Assembly (NCBI GenBank): GCA_021730785.1
Contig: JAKFWF010000062.1
Location: 143,047-207,046, forward strand
From: Hyphomicrobiaceae bacterium
GTDB taxonomy: Bacteria; Pseudomonadota; Alphaproteobacteria; Rhizobiales; Hyphomicrobiaceae
Direction: 5' to 3'
DNA length: 64,000 nucleotides
Shown here: positions 1 through 9,239 of the stretch, piece by piece
How positions within the stretch are numbered: the stretch's first letter is position 1
Layout: each line of letters starts with the position of its first letter
Translations under genes and position numbers: made by a program
Notes under the pieces: model-generated
The model's database searches: none
What the model saw: only the letters and a program-made list of their open reading frames with translations
What the model was told of the DNA's origin: nothing

Positions 1-1
1 G

Positions 2-265
2 ACCGGGCAGCCCGTGGTTCTGGCCTCGGCGCCGTTCGGCGAGCTCGATCAGCGGGTGGTACGGGCGGCCATGGCGGAAGGCTTCCGCTGCCTGTTTTCC
101 AGTTCCGGCGGGTTTGCCACGGCCCAGACCGGCCTCATCCCGCGCAACACCTTGAAATCGGATTTCGAGCCCGGACGTGACCTGCCCCGCATGGCCGGCC
201 TGCCGCAGCGCGCCTGGGCCGGCGTCTACGACACCGCGCGGCGCATGAAATACCGGTTCACCTGA
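2..265 (+). CDS. Polysaccharide deacetylase-like protein, C-terminal part (5' end outside window)
   Basis: An open frame enters from the left edge and stops at 265, giving about 87 C-terminal residues. The segment with FGELDQRVVRAAMAEGFRC followed by LFSSSGG resembles the end of NodB-type polysaccharide deacetylases, where a conserved stretch describes the last strands of the barrel. The catalytic His/Asp motifs would lie upstream and are not visible, so the call is tentative. It converges on a minus-strand polysaccharide gene block, which fits a role in surface-glycan modification. It could also be an unrelated hydrolase. Confidence 0.5.
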   Translation, partial: TGQPVVLASAPFGELDQRVVRAAMAEGFRCLFSSSGGFATAQTGLIPRNTLKSDFEPGRDLPRMAGLPQRAWAGVYDTARRMKYRFT

Positions 266-278
266 TTTGGGCGACGGT

Positions 279-1190
279 TCAGTTCATGGTGGCGGGCGCG
301 AGTTTGAGCAACTCGCGCAGCTTGCCGACATTCATCCAGCCACGCATGGCGAGCCTGAGCCAGCGCGCGCGATCGAACGGATAGATCAGCGCGCCGACGC
401 CGAGGGCGACCGCGGCCTTGGCAATCGCGCCGCCATAAAACAGTGCCGTCCGCAGCGGCTGGTGGGCGTGCTGGCCGACGATGAAGCGGGCATAGATTTG
501 CCCCGTACGCAGCGCCCGGTGGCGGAAGTAGGCGAGGTTGACGCGGGCGGGTGGCGCATCCTCGTGCACAGTTGCATCGTCGGTCACGACCATCACCGCG
601 CCAACCTGCCCCATGGCATGAAAGAAGCTCGTATCTTCGCCCCCTGTTCGGCCCAGAGCCGGATCGAACCGTAAGCCGTGTCGGATCGCAAGGGCGCGCC
701 TGAACAGCGTGTTGCCGCCCCGGCCGACTTCGACCCGGCGGCCACGCCTGCCCCAGTCGACGTGCAGGGGATTGGCGCGCACGATCCAGTCGGGTGTGCC
801 GGCTGGATAAGCCGGGTGCACCGGGCCGAACACGCAATCGGCCTCGAACTCGGCCATGGCGGCGAGCAGGCGGGTCAGCCAGTCAGGCTCCACCCACTCG
901 TCGTCGTCGACGAAGGCGATCAGGTCGCCCGTTGCCGCCGCAATGCAGGCGTTGCGGGCGACCGACACGTTGTGGGCATGGACGGGGACGACGTGAACGG
1001 CGAATGGCAATGGCTGCGCGGCTGCGACGCGCGCCGGCACCGTTGCCGCATCGCTGTCGTCGGCGATGAGGATATCCACCCGCAGTTCGGCGGGCAGTTC
1101 CAGCGCCGCCAGCGACGTCAGGCAGCGCACGAGGCTTGCTCGTCCCGAACTGGCAATGGCGATGGTGACTGCCTGCGGGGGGGCGATCAT
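279..1190 (-). CDS. Family 2 glycosyltransferase
   Basis: A 303-residue protein with the GT-A fold signature. An N-terminal strand VTIAIASSGR is followed by DDS at residues 44-46 (nucleotide binding) and VDDDEW at about 94-99, which contains the metal-binding DXD. It probably transfers a sugar from a nucleotide donor to a lipid-linked or growing glycan at the cytoplasmic face. The C-terminal third has hydrophobic helices (AIAKAAVALGVGALIYPF). I chose the ATG at 1190 because it overlaps the ligase stop codon by 4 bp (ATGA), the same coupling seen at the next junction; the frame is open upstream to 1316 but that part looks like shadow sequence. Last gene of the minus-strand glycan operon. Confidence 0.85.
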   Translation of the reverse strand: MIAPPQAVTIAIASSGRASLVRCLTSLAALELPAELRVDILIADDSDAATVPARVAAAQPLPFAVHVVPVHAHNVSVARNACIAAATGDLIAFVDDDEWVEPDWLTRLLAAMAEFEADCVFGPVHPAYPAGTPDWIVRANPLHVDWGRRGRRVEVGRGGNTLFRRALAIRHGLRFDPALGRTGGEDTSFFHAMGQVGAVMVVTDDATVHEDAPPARVNLAYFRHRALRTGQIYARFIVGQHAHQPLRTALFYGGAIAKAAVALGVGALIYPFDRARWLRLAMRGWMNVGKLRELLKLAPATMN

Positions 1191-2506
1191 TGCGTCGGAC
1201 CGACCGGCCGGGCTGCCAGTGCGATTCCCAGGATGAACAGCATCGACACCAGGTTGAACGAGCGGAACCAGCTCGACTCCAGGCCGTTGTGCAGCATGGG
1301 AAACAAAATCAGGCACAGCAGGAATGCCGCATATCCGACCGACCGGGCAGCGACCCGCCCGACCCGGTGCAGTGTGAGCAGGGCCACGGCCACAAATAGT
1401 GCGAGGCCCACATAGCCGGTGTGCACGATGAGGTCGATGTAGCCGTTGTGTCCCTGCGGCATCTGAGCGACGAAGCCGGTCGCCTCCCGCACGCTGGGAC
1501 TGTTCAAGCTGGCGCCCCAGAACACTTCAAAGCCGTAGCCGAGCCAGGGTCGTTCCTCGATTTTCTTGAAGGCGAAGGCCCAGATGTCGGTGCGCTGGGT
1601 CAGGGTCGGATCGCCGAAGATGGCGGTTGCAACCGCGTGGAAGTCCCAGATGCCCGACTCGGCGCCGAAGGTATAGATGCCCCAGACCGCCGCACAAATC
1701 CCCGACACTATGATTGCCGGCGACAGCCGGGCCCGCGCCGCCAGCCAGGCGATCAGGTAGGCCAGTGCCGGCACCGTCGCCGCCAGTCCAAGGCTCGTCT
1801 TCGATTGGGCGGCAATCAGGAACCCGACGCAGAGCGGCAACAGGGCCAGTGCCGCGATGCGGGCGATGCCGGAGCCGTTCATGATCTGGTATGCGGCCGT
1901 AAAGATCATCGCGCAGACGATCGCGGCGAAGTAGTTCTTGTGGGGATAGAAGGCTGCATGGCCGATCGGCGTGGCAGCCGTTGTGAGCACGCTGACAGTG
2001 CTGAGGGCGGCGGCAACAACAAGCATCCAGAACACGAGATCGAGGATGCGCCGGTGGTCGCGCGCAGCGAGCACCGAGAGTACCAGGGATCCGGCGACGA
2101 AGATCGCCAACAGGAACCGGCGCAAGGTGATGTCCGGTTCGACCGACCAGAATACGGTCAATCCCGCCCAGGCCAGGTTGGCTGCGAGGCACGCCAGCAG
2201 GGGCGCGGCGATGCCTTGTGCCATCATGCGGCGGGCGGCGATAAAGGCAGCGAGGCTCAAGCCAAAGATTGATGAGAAGTAGAGACGCAGCAGCGCGCTC
2301 GGTGGCCCGTCGACCACCGGCTGACCCATGGCCGGGGCCAGCGATACGACCTCGGCCTCGAGCAAGGGCCACACCAGCGTCGGGTAGGCGAGGACTGCGA
2401 CCGTGATGAACGGAGCACAGCGCCGCAGCAGAACTGCGAGCGATGCCCGGCTCGAGCCCTGATCGGGAGTGACACCTGCTGCGTCGACGAGGTTCGATAT
2501 ATTCAT
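1187..2506 (-). CDS. O-antigen ligase/polymerase-like (Wzy_C) membrane protein
   Basis: A 439-residue polytopic membrane protein with about ten hydrophobic segments. A large periplasmic loop between late helices carries RTDIWAFAFKKIEERPWLGYG and PQGHNGYIDLIVHTG, the arrangement typical of the Wzy_C/O-antigen ligase family, where a conserved His and Arg act in glycan transfer from undecaprenyl diphosphate. It probably polymerises or ligates the repeat unit built by this cluster. Start at 2506 overlaps the flippase stop by 4 bp; the open frame extends further upstream but inside the flippase gene. Which of polymerase or ligase it is cannot be told from sequence. Confidence 0.85.
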   Translation of the reverse strand: MNISNLVDAAGVTPDQGSSRASLAVLLRRCAPFITVAVLAYPTLVWPLLEAEVVSLAPAMGQPVVDGPPSALLRLYFSSIFGLSLAAFIAARRMMAQGIAAPLLACLAANLAWAGLTVFWSVEPDITLRRFLLAIFVAGSLVLSVLAARDHRRILDLVFWMLVVAAALSTVSVLTTAATPIGHAAFYPHKNYFAAIVCAMIFTAAYQIMNGSGIARIAALALLPLCVGFLIAAQSKTSLGLAATVPALAYLIAWLAARARLSPAIIVSGICAAVWGIYTFGAESGIWDFHAVATAIFGDPTLTQRTDIWAFAFKKIEERPWLGYGFEVFWGASLNSPSVREATGFVAQMPQGHNGYIDLIVHTGYVGLALFVAVALLTLHRVGRVAARSVGYAAFLLCLILFPMLHNGLESSWFRSFNLVSMLFILGIALAARPVGPTQ

Positions 2507-3768
2507 AGGGCGGGGGCGGTCGGCTGCAGGGTGGGCGTGCCGGCATGCCGGGCCAGGCGGATCACCAGTACCAGGATCCAGACCAGGGCGACGAACTCGG
2601 TGGCGATGAGAGCATAAACGGCGTAGATGACCGGTACGTTGGTGGTGAGGCCCGCCATCAGGATGCAGCTGAGAACTGCGGTTGCCATGGTTACCTGCGC
2701 CAGTTCCTTCAGGCGCATGGAGGCCTGCAGGGGCACCGACAGCACCATGTGGCTGATCACCATCACCATGTAAATGGCCCAGGCCGTGGTCATCCGCCCG
2801 ACGTCGGAATAGCGGCCGTTGAAGAACCTGGCTTCGACGATCGGCCAGAGCAGATACAAGACGAGGCAATAGCAGGCCGCAACGATAAGAACATAGGCCA
2901 TGCCCTGCGCGGTGAGCTGGATCATGTTGCGCGCGCTGCCCGTGGCCAGATGGCGCGCCATGGCAGGGCGTGCGACGCGGCCCCAGGCGCCAACTACGAG
3001 CGGCAGCGGTCCAAGCAGCAGGCGGCCGGCCTGGACGGTGGCGAGGCTGATCGCATCGCGGAACAACTCGAGCGCGAACACGTAGGACCGGTACTGCAGT
3101 TCCGTCGTGCCGGCGCCGATCAGGCTCCATTGCGTGTCGGCCCAGAACTTCGACCGGTAGGTGCGCAATGCCTCAATCACGGGCAGATAATGCGCGATGC
3201 GCGTGCGCACGAGCAGCAACAGCGCCAGCCCGTTGCCGATCGCAATCCCGCCGAGCGCGGCGGTTGCCGGCGGCACCACCCACCAGAGTGCCGCGATGGC
3301 CAGGATCGACGCTGCGACGGCGCCGGCGTCGAGGCGCAGACACTCGATGGTTCGTTCATGGGCAAGTGCCAGTGCGCGTGCCGTTTCGCGTGCCAGCGAG
3401 GTGAAGGCGACACAGGCGGCCGCGCCCAGAAACCGGATATCGTGGTCGGTCAGCAGGCACAGCAGCGGCGTCACCACGGCTGCACCCCAGCGCAAGGCGA
3501 CGTCGGCTGAAATGATCGTGGTCGCGGTGGCCGCCTGCTGTTCGCTCGTGCGGCCGGGAATGAGGGCTGCCAAGGGCGTGGCGACCAGCGCGTTCTGCAG
3601 CGATGTCATGAGCAGCACGACAGCCGACGCAAAAATGAAGCGGCCGAACTCGACCGGTGCCGCAAGGCTGATCAACACCAGGTTGAGCCCGAGGTTGAAC
3701 AGGCTCAAAAGGGCCTGGTCGATCAGAGCGATGCCGACGGACCTATGCAACGCCGGGGTATCCTTCAC
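2503..3768 (-). CDS. Polysaccharide flippase-like (MATE/Wzx superfamily) membrane protein
   Basis: A 421-residue protein with about twelve hydrophobic helices and few charged loops, starting MKDTPALHRSVGIALIDQAL. The N-terminal helix with the ALLSLFNLGLNLVLI stretch and the overall topology fit Wzx-type oligosaccharide flippases, which move lipid-linked repeat units across the inner membrane. Its position between an acyltransferase-like gene and a Wzy/ligase-like gene, with a 4-bp overlap to the latter, supports this. Sequence is divergent, so a related exporter of the superfamily is possible. Confidence 0.75.
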   Translation of the reverse strand: MKDTPALHRSVGIALIDQALLSLFNLGLNLVLISLAAPVEFGRFIFASAVVLLMTSLQNALVATPLAALIPGRTSEQQAATATTIISADVALRWGAAVVTPLLCLLTDHDIRFLGAAACVAFTSLARETARALALAHERTIECLRLDAGAVAASILAIAALWWVVPPATAALGGIAIGNGLALLLLVRTRIAHYLPVIEALRTYRSKFWADTQWSLIGAGTTELQYRSYVFALELFRDAISLATVQAGRLLLGPLPLVVGAWGRVARPAMARHLATGSARNMIQLTAQGMAYVLIVAACYCLVLYLLWPIVEARFFNGRYSDVGRMTTAWAIYMVMVISHMVLSVPLQASMRLKELAQVTMATAVLSCILMAGLTTNVPVIYAVYALIATEFVALVWILVLVIRLARHAGTPTLQPTAPAL

Positions 3769-3777
3769 GTGCGTTGT

Positions 3778-4902
3778 TTAATGCCGGTATTCGGCCGCGA
3801 ATTTGCGAACGATCGTGTTCCAGGCCCATATCGGATACGCCATCGGGCGCGCGAGCGCGAACGACTTCGTAGCTGTGGTTAAATCCGACCATTGCTGCTT
3901 GTAGGCCTCTTCGCCTTGCATGAAGTCCAACTTCCTGAGCCCCTCGTCGATGCCGTGCCGCGCCAGCAGGGCGACATGGACTTTGCCTGGTGCATGGCTG
4001 GACCAGCCTATATCGAACGCCGGCTTGTACCACAGGAGCGACATGTCGTGCTCGAACCCGAAATGGCAGGAAATCGCCTTGCCGTTCAAGTGCAGTTCGG
4101 TCGCATGTATCATGTCGAGCGGCAGGCTCTCTGCGAGCGTCGCCAGGAACCGCGGCATGCCGCCTTCGGCAAGGTCGGAGTAACCGGTGCGGGATTGCCA
4201 CGCCGCGACATGCAGTGCGGATAGCCTCGGCAGGACGGCGTTGATGTCGTCGCGCGTGCGCGCCCTGACGAGCGAGAGCTGGCCTTCCGCGTTGAGCCGC
4301 TTCACCCGGCGGCGCACATTGCTGCGGTGGTTGCTGCTCCAGCGCTTTTCCAGATCCGCATAGAGGGGCGGCATCGACATCGCCGGGCACGACCGGTCGC
4401 GCACGCGCATCAGCAGACCCTGTTCCGTGGCAGCCCGGGCGATGGCGTCGGTCACGGGGCCTGCCACCGGGATCTTGGGAAGCAGCAGGACTGTTTGCGC
4501 GTCCAGGCGACGCACGACAGCGCCGATCATCAGGCGCACGAGGTTTGCGGCCTCGTGGTCGCGATGCAGCAGGGGCGTGCAATAGTCGGTCAGCCGGGCG
4601 CCGACCGGCTCGATCACGCGCGCGAACCCCTCGCGGGCAGCCAGGCGCTTGCGCCACATTGGCCACAGGCCAACCAAGACCGTCCCCTGCTTGATGCAGA
4701 TCACGGTTAATCGCCGCCCTGCCCCGTAGGCTGCGATCGCGGCGCGCCACCATGCCGGATGATTGAACACGCTCGCAGGTACGGCGTTGGCCCACAAGGC
4801 GAGGGCCGTCGCGTCGTCCAATGCATCTGCGATTTCAACCCGGTAGGGCTGGTCGCGGGAATCAGTCCCGGCGCCGGCAGTGCCCTGGGTAGTGGCTGAC
4901 AT
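3778..4902 (-). CDS. GNAT/FemAB-like acyltransferase (CelD-type, cellulose/polysaccharide biosynthesis)
   Basis: A 374-residue soluble protein. The N-terminal half starts with SVFNHPAWWRAAIAAYG, the pattern of the CelD/BioF2-like GNAT family (PF13480 type), in which a phenylalanine-x-His-Pro-x-Trp segment opens the first of two GNAT-like repeats. The C-terminal half contains SCHFGFEHDMSLLWYKPAFD and a conserved LRKLDFMQGEEAYKQQW stretch, also usual for this family. Such proteins are found in exopolysaccharide clusters and probably acylate sugar residues. First gene of the minus-strand block, 9 bp upstream of the flippase, so probably the operon leader. Confidence 0.75.
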   Translation of the reverse strand: MSATTQGTAGAGTDSRDQPYRVEIADALDDATALALWANAVPASVFNHPAWWRAAIAAYGAGRRLTVICIKQGTVLVGLWPMWRKRLAAREGFARVIEPVGARLTDYCTPLLHRDHEAANLVRLMIGAVVRRLDAQTVLLLPKIPVAGPVTDAIARAATEQGLLMRVRDRSCPAMSMPPLYADLEKRWSSNHRSNVRRRVKRLNAEGQLSLVRARTRDDINAVLPRLSALHVAAWQSRTGYSDLAEGGMPRFLATLAESLPLDMIHATELHLNGKAISCHFGFEHDMSLLWYKPAFDIGWSSHAPGKVHVALLARHGIDEGLRKLDFMQGEEAYKQQWSDLTTATKSFALARPMAYPIWAWNTIVRKFAAEYRH

Positions 4903-5174
4903 GGCAAGTCATCTCGGCAAAGCAATCGCGGCGTCACATGCCCTTGCACTTAACATGCAAGGCGAGTGCCGAAAGCAGCATTCAGGCCGATACCGGGCCT
5001 GCCGGCTGGTGAACACCAGCGATCAGCCACATTCAGTTGGGGTTCATGCCCCAGCGGCTAATGTTCTTGCCAGGTGCCGGCTCGGACTTGCAAACCTTCC
5101 GGGCGTTGATAAATCTCGACAGCACAGGCCGGCACGGCTCACTCGCACTGCGCACTCACATTCGGACGAACCCC

Positions 5175-5456
5175 ATGTCACGCCTCGGCAAAGTCCAGTT
5201 CCGCTCGCTCGCCTTGCTGCTTGTGCTGGCGAGTTCCAGCCACGGCGCATTCGCCCAGGCCAACTGCGAGACCTACGGCAAGCTGGCGCTGCGCCAGATG
5301 CAGGAGAACGAGCTGAAGAAGTGCGGGTTCAAGGGCCTGGAGTGGAATACCGACCTGAAGGCGCATGTCGACTGGTGCGCGTCGGTGGGTCCAGACCAGT
5401 GGAAGGCCCAGCTCCAGAAGCGCGAACTGGCGCTCGCCACCTGCATCAAGAAGTAA
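5175..5456 (+). CDS. Small secreted cysteine-containing protein
   Basis: A 93-residue product. The ATG at 5175 gives MSRLGKVQFRSLALLLVLAS followed by an Ala-Phe-Ala-Gln cleavage-like site, a clear Sec signal peptide; the longer frame from 5037 has no plausible start. The mature part of about 65 residues is helical and charged, with four cysteines (in NCETYG, KKCGF, WCAS and TCIKK) that could form two disulfides in the periplasm. I do not recognise the family. It converges on comEC with only 10 bp between stops. Confidence 0.6.
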   Translation: MSRLGKVQFRSLALLLVLASSSHGAFAQANCETYGKLALRQMQENELKKCGFKGLEWNTDLKAHVDWCASVGPDQWKAQLQKRELALATCIKK

Positions 5457-5466
5457 GAGTGCCGGA

Positions 5467-7767
5467 CTACAGGCCGCGCTCGTCCTCGTCCTCGTCGACG
5501 TCGGTGCGCGGCAGGCCGTCACCGTCGCCGAGATCGAACGGCGAAGCGAACGCGCCAAGCCGCGAGTTGGCCCGCGCCGCCGTCGCCGTGCGTTGCAGGA
5601 TCGAGCGGCGTACATCGCGCGAGCGTGCCCAGGGCCGGGCGCCGCGCGCCTGCGCGACGGTGGTCATGCGCACCTGGCCGTTGTCGATGAACAGCGCAAC
5701 GGTGCCGGCTGCCCGCGCCGCGAAGAAGTCGATCACGGTGCTGCCGGCGGCGATGCATCCAGGCGGGCGCGGAAACGACAGCACGAGGATGTGGGCGCGG
5801 GCACAGTCGTCGGCGAGTGCCGCTGGATGGGTTGCAACCGCGAGCGTCAACCCTTTGACGGTTGCGGTGCAGCCGGCGCCATCGCAGCGGAAGGCCTCGG
5901 CTGTGGCCGCGAGCTTCGCCCCGCGCGCGTCGGCTTCGAACTCGAGCCAGCGGGTCAGCTCGAAGGCGCCACCTCGTGCCGGCAAACTGGAAAGCACGCC
6001 GCTGGCCGTGCGGACCGCGACCAGCGCTCCGTCGCGTCCAACGAGGATATCGGGCCGCTCGCGGAAGGGGGCGGCACCAAGGCCTGCCGCGATCAGGGCG
6101 AGGCCGGCGAGCCGCAATCGCGTGCGAAACAGGCAGAGCCACAGGCCGCCCACCACCATCAGCCCGAAGGCCACGGTTGGGATCGCCGGGATGTAGCCGA
6201 CGGCGCCCGGCAACCGCGCCACCCGTTGGGCAATTGCCGTCATCGCGTCGATGCCCTGGCCCATGACCCACAGGGGCAGAACTTCGAGGCCGAACGGCAT
6301 GAAGAGCAGTGTAGCAAGTGCCGCCGGCATGACCACGATGTTGCAGATCGGAATGGCGATCAGGTTGGCCAGCACCGCATACTGCTGCGACTTGTGGAAG
6401 TAGTAGGCAGCGAACGGGGCGACCGATGCACTCGCGATCAGCGTGGTGAGGATGATGCCGCCGAAGAACAGGATGGCGGTCATCGCCTGCGACCGCTCAG
6501 CCGTGCGCCCGCCGCGCGCCTCCTCCCGGTCGCGAAGCGCCTCGTAGGCGCACACCAGCGCCACCACCGCCGCATAAGACATCTGGAAGCCGACATCGAA
6601 CAGGGTTTCAGGAAACACCACCAGGATCATCAGCGCCGACAGCGCGACGTTGCGCAGCGAGACGGCTGGCCGGTCGAGCAGCATGGCAAAGAACATCAGC
6701 GAGATGGTGATCCACGAGCGCACGGTTGCCGGCGAACTGCCCGAGATCAGCAGATAGCCGAGCGCCGCCACGGTTGCGCCAACGGCTGCGATTTTCTTGA
6801 TCGGATAGCGCAGCGCAATCGACGGGATCAGCGCGAGGGACGCCCGGATCACCCAGAAGATGGCGCCCGCCATGATCACCATGTGCAGCCCGGAAATCGA
6901 CAGGATGTGGAACAGCCCGCTGTCGCGATAGGCGTCATTGGTCGCCTGCGTGATGCCACCGCGCTCTCCGGTGATCAACCCCATGGCGATCTGTCCCGAC
7001 TCGCCCGGCAGGCCAGCCCCGATCCGCTGGCCGATCGCCAGCCTCACCCGCTCGATGGTGGCCCAGAACTGCAGCCGCAGCGGCGGCATGCCTAGCGCGT
7101 CGTCGCGCACCGGTTTCGCCAGCGCGTAGCCGATGCCGCCAAGCCGCTGGTACCAGGCCGAGCGGGCGAAATCGTAGTCGTTCGGCAATGCCGGAATGCC
7201 AGGTGGCCCGAGCGTTGCCTTGAGACGTAAGCCGTCGCCGGGCTTCAGGCCGGCCAGCGTCGACAGGGTGCGCACGCGAACCCGGTGTGGCCGCCGCTCG
7301 GCCGGCAGGCCGGCGAACGAGACGAGTTGCAGGGTGATCCGCTGCCCTCGCGTCGGCCGGGGCTCGACCAGTTCGACGAAGCCGCGGATCTCGGCGAAAT
7401 TGAATTGCCGCTCGAGCACGGGCGCGCGGATCAACTCGGTGCGCACCTTGGCCAGCGCAAAGCCGAGCGCCATCGCAACCAGGATGCCGGTGACCATCAC
7501 GGCGATGCTGCCTTGGCGCCACAGTGCCGAGATGATGAGCGCAATCGGCAGCGGCATCAGGGCTGCCAGCAGGTGCGGCTCGCCCGACAGCTGGAAATAG
7601 CTGGCGATGCCGGCGCCAAGGAACACGGGTAACCACAGGAACCAGCGGTCCTGCTCGGCTTCCAGCGCTGCGAGAACCCCTGCCGGCGTAAGTGCCGCCA
7701 GCCAGCGTGCTGCGTTGGACGAACTTGCCCCCTCGCCGGCGCTCAAGCCTGCCGTGACGTCAACCAT
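5467..7767 (-). CDS. ComEC/Rec2-family DNA-uptake channel protein
   Basis: A 766-residue inner-membrane protein. N-terminal helices are followed by a periplasmic OB-like region (DUF4131 type, about residues 110-220), then the ComEC/Rec2 competence domain with the hallmark ILSISGLHMVIMAGAIFW near residue 290 and a long run of hydrophobic helices. The C-terminal portion is soluble and lacks an obvious HxHxDH motif, as in many alphaproteobacterial homologues where the metallo-hydrolase-like domain is degenerate. The family forms the channel for single-stranded DNA entry in naturally competent bacteria, but homologues are widespread in species not known to be competent. It follows the aroA remnant on the same strand after 109 bp. 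Confidence 0.9.
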   Translation of the reverse strand: MVDVTAGLSAGEGASSSNAARWLAALTPAGVLAALEAEQDRWFLWLPVFLGAGIASYFQLSGEPHLLAALMPLPIALIISALWRQGSIAVMVTGILVAMALGFALAKVRTELIRAPVLERQFNFAEIRGFVELVEPRPTRGQRITLQLVSFAGLPAERRPHRVRVRTLSTLAGLKPGDGLRLKATLGPPGIPALPNDYDFARSAWYQRLGGIGYALAKPVRDDALGMPPLRLQFWATIERVRLAIGQRIGAGLPGESGQIAMGLITGERGGITQATNDAYRDSGLFHILSISGLHMVIMAGAIFWVIRASLALIPSIALRYPIKKIAAVGATVAALGYLLISGSSPATVRSWITISLMFFAMLLDRPAVSLRNVALSALMILVVFPETLFDVGFQMSYAAVVALVCAYEALRDREEARGGRTAERSQAMTAILFFGGIILTTLIASASVAPFAAYYFHKSQQYAVLANLIAIPICNIVVMPAALATLLFMPFGLEVLPLWVMGQGIDAMTAIAQRVARLPGAVGYIPAIPTVAFGLMVVGGLWLCLFRTRLRLAGLALIAAGLGAAPFRERPDILVGRDGALVAVRTASGVLSSLPARGGAFELTRWLEFEADARGAKLAATAEAFRCDGAGCTATVKGLTLAVATHPAALADDCARAHILVLSFPRPPGCIAAGSTVIDFFAARAAGTVALFIDNGQVRMTTVAQARGARPWARSRDVRRSILQRTATAARANSRLGAFASPFDLGDGDGLPRTDVDEDEDERGL

Positions 7768-7876
7768 CGATCGGGCCCCGCCCCCGCTGCTGCCCGTATG
7801 CTATATGCTGGAGCACAGCGGTTGCCATATGAATCTACACCGGATGGTGGGCGGCATGCGCGCCTGTCCCCGACGC

Positions 7877-8678
7877 TCATCCCTGAAACCGAGCGCCCAT
7901 CTGCTCCATCAGGCGGCGGTGGGTTGGGAAGCTGGTGTCGATCACGCTGGCGTCATCCACGGTGACGGGGCGGTCGCTGGCGAGGCCGAGGGTCAGGAAT
8001 GCCATCGCCGCGCACCGACGTCGCGCCAATGACGGTGAGCGCCTCACCCTCCACCGCGTGCGCGATGCCATTGGCGGCAAGCCCGACGGCAGAGGCAGCC
8101 AGCCGGTCGCTGCCCTTGGATTTCAGTTCGGCCAGACCCTCCATGCGCGTCTCGCCATCGGCGAAGGCTGCGATCACCGCCAGGATCGGATAGTCGTCGA
8201 TCATGCTGGCCGCCCGCTCGGGCGGCACGCGAACGCCCTTCAGGCGGCCGTGGCGCACGCGGATGTCGGCGACGGGCTCGCCACCTTGCTTCCGCTCGTT
8301 GAGGAAGGCGATGTCGGCGCCCATCGCTTGCAGCGTGACGTAGAGGCCGGTGCGGGTCGGATTGACCAGCACGCCCTCGGCCGTGACTTCGGAGCCCGGC
8401 ACCAGGACGGCGGCTGCCACGATGAAGGCGGCCGAACTCGGGTCCGCCGGCACGGTCACGGCGCGACCGTTGAGTTCTGCATGGCCGGTGACGGTAATGT
8501 GGGCTGCGCCATCGCGCATCACGCTGGTCACGGTGGCGCCGAAGTGGCGCAGCATGCGCTCGGTGTGGTCGCCCGTCGCCACGGGCTCGACGACCGTGGT
8601 CTCGCCCGGCACGCGGACGCGGCCCTGCAGCGCACGTGAGCGGCTGGCGGTCAGCGATTTTGCGGCGGCGCGCGACAT
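7877..8678 (-). pseudogene. aroA: 5-enolpyruvylshikimate-3-phosphate synthase remnant with two deletions
   Basis: Reading from 8678, the protein starts as a normal AroA (MSRAAAKSLTASRSRALQGR, then VRVPG) but jumps at once to ETTVVEPVATGDHTERMLRHFGA, which in intact enzymes lies roughly 170 residues later. The missing stretch includes the GDKSISHR motif with its catalytic lysine and arginine and most of the N-terminal lobe. The frame then runs normally to EGEALTVIGAT near 8010, where a second shorter deletion shifts the frame and removes the DHRI motif; the C-terminus (AMAFLTLGLASDRPVTVDDA, ending MGARFQG) is in another frame and stops at 7877. The enzyme cannot be functional. The first junction keeps a single CCGGGCGA, consistent with recombination between two such copies. 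An assembly error is possible but would have to occur twice. Confidence 0.85.
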
Positions 8679-8846
8679 GGCGGTGCCCTTGCTGGGCGGA
8701 TGCCATCGCAGGGTGATGCATGTGCGGTCCATCAAAGCTGGTCGTGTGCACCTGTCGACGCCGCGGCTTTGTTTTTGACAAGCCGGGCCGCCCGTGGCAG
8801 ACCCCGTCGCAACCAACGACATCCGCATCAGTTGTGAAGGATCGCC

Positions 8847-9239
8847 ATGGCGACGACGAAAGCAGCGCGTGGGACGAAGCGTACCTGCCAGAACCAGGAA
8901 TGCGGCGCCCGCTTCTATGATTTGCACCGCGAGCCGATCACCTGCCCGATGTGCGAGACGGTCTACACGATCGCCCATCAGGTGCTGAGCCCGGCAGCGG
9001 CAGCTGCCGCGGCGGCGGCCGAGGAGAAGGCTGCCCGCAAGGCCAAGAAGGCCGCCGACGATGCCGCCAATGAAGTGGTGGCGGGCGAGGGTGAAGAGGC
9101 GCTGGCCGACATTGAAGTGGCCGAGGAACCGATCGCTGCCGAGGGAGACGAAACCTTCCTCGAGGAAGAGGAAGAGCAGGGTGGCGACGTGTCGGGCATC
9201 ATCGGCGGCCCGGTTGCCGAGGGTGGCGAGGAAGTGTGA
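8847..9239 (+). CDS. TIGR02300 (FYDLN acid) family protein
   Basis: A 130-residue protein. The N-terminus has two CxxC-like pairs, CQNQECGARFYDLHREPITC and a following PMCETVY, forming a small zinc-ribbon-like knuckle with the FYDL signature that names this alphaproteobacterial family. It continues with an alanine-rich helix (AAAAAAAAAEEKAARKAKK) and a very acidic C-terminus (FLEEEEEQ). Function is unknown in the family. It is divergent from the aroA remnant, the usual neighbourhood for this family. Start ATG at 8847 is preceded by a weak AAGGA at 8837. Confidence 0.85.
   Translation: MATTKAARGTKRTCQNQECGARFYDLHREPITCPMCETVYTIAHQVLSPAAAAAAAAAEEKAARKAKKAADDAANEVVAGEGEEALADIEVAEEPIAAEGDETFLEEEEEQGGDVSGIIGGPVAEGGEEV

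Noticed and set aside
5037..5174. N-terminal extension of the small secreted protein
   Set aside because: Starting at 5037 would bury the signal peptide 46 residues inside the protein; ATG 5175 gives a normal signal.
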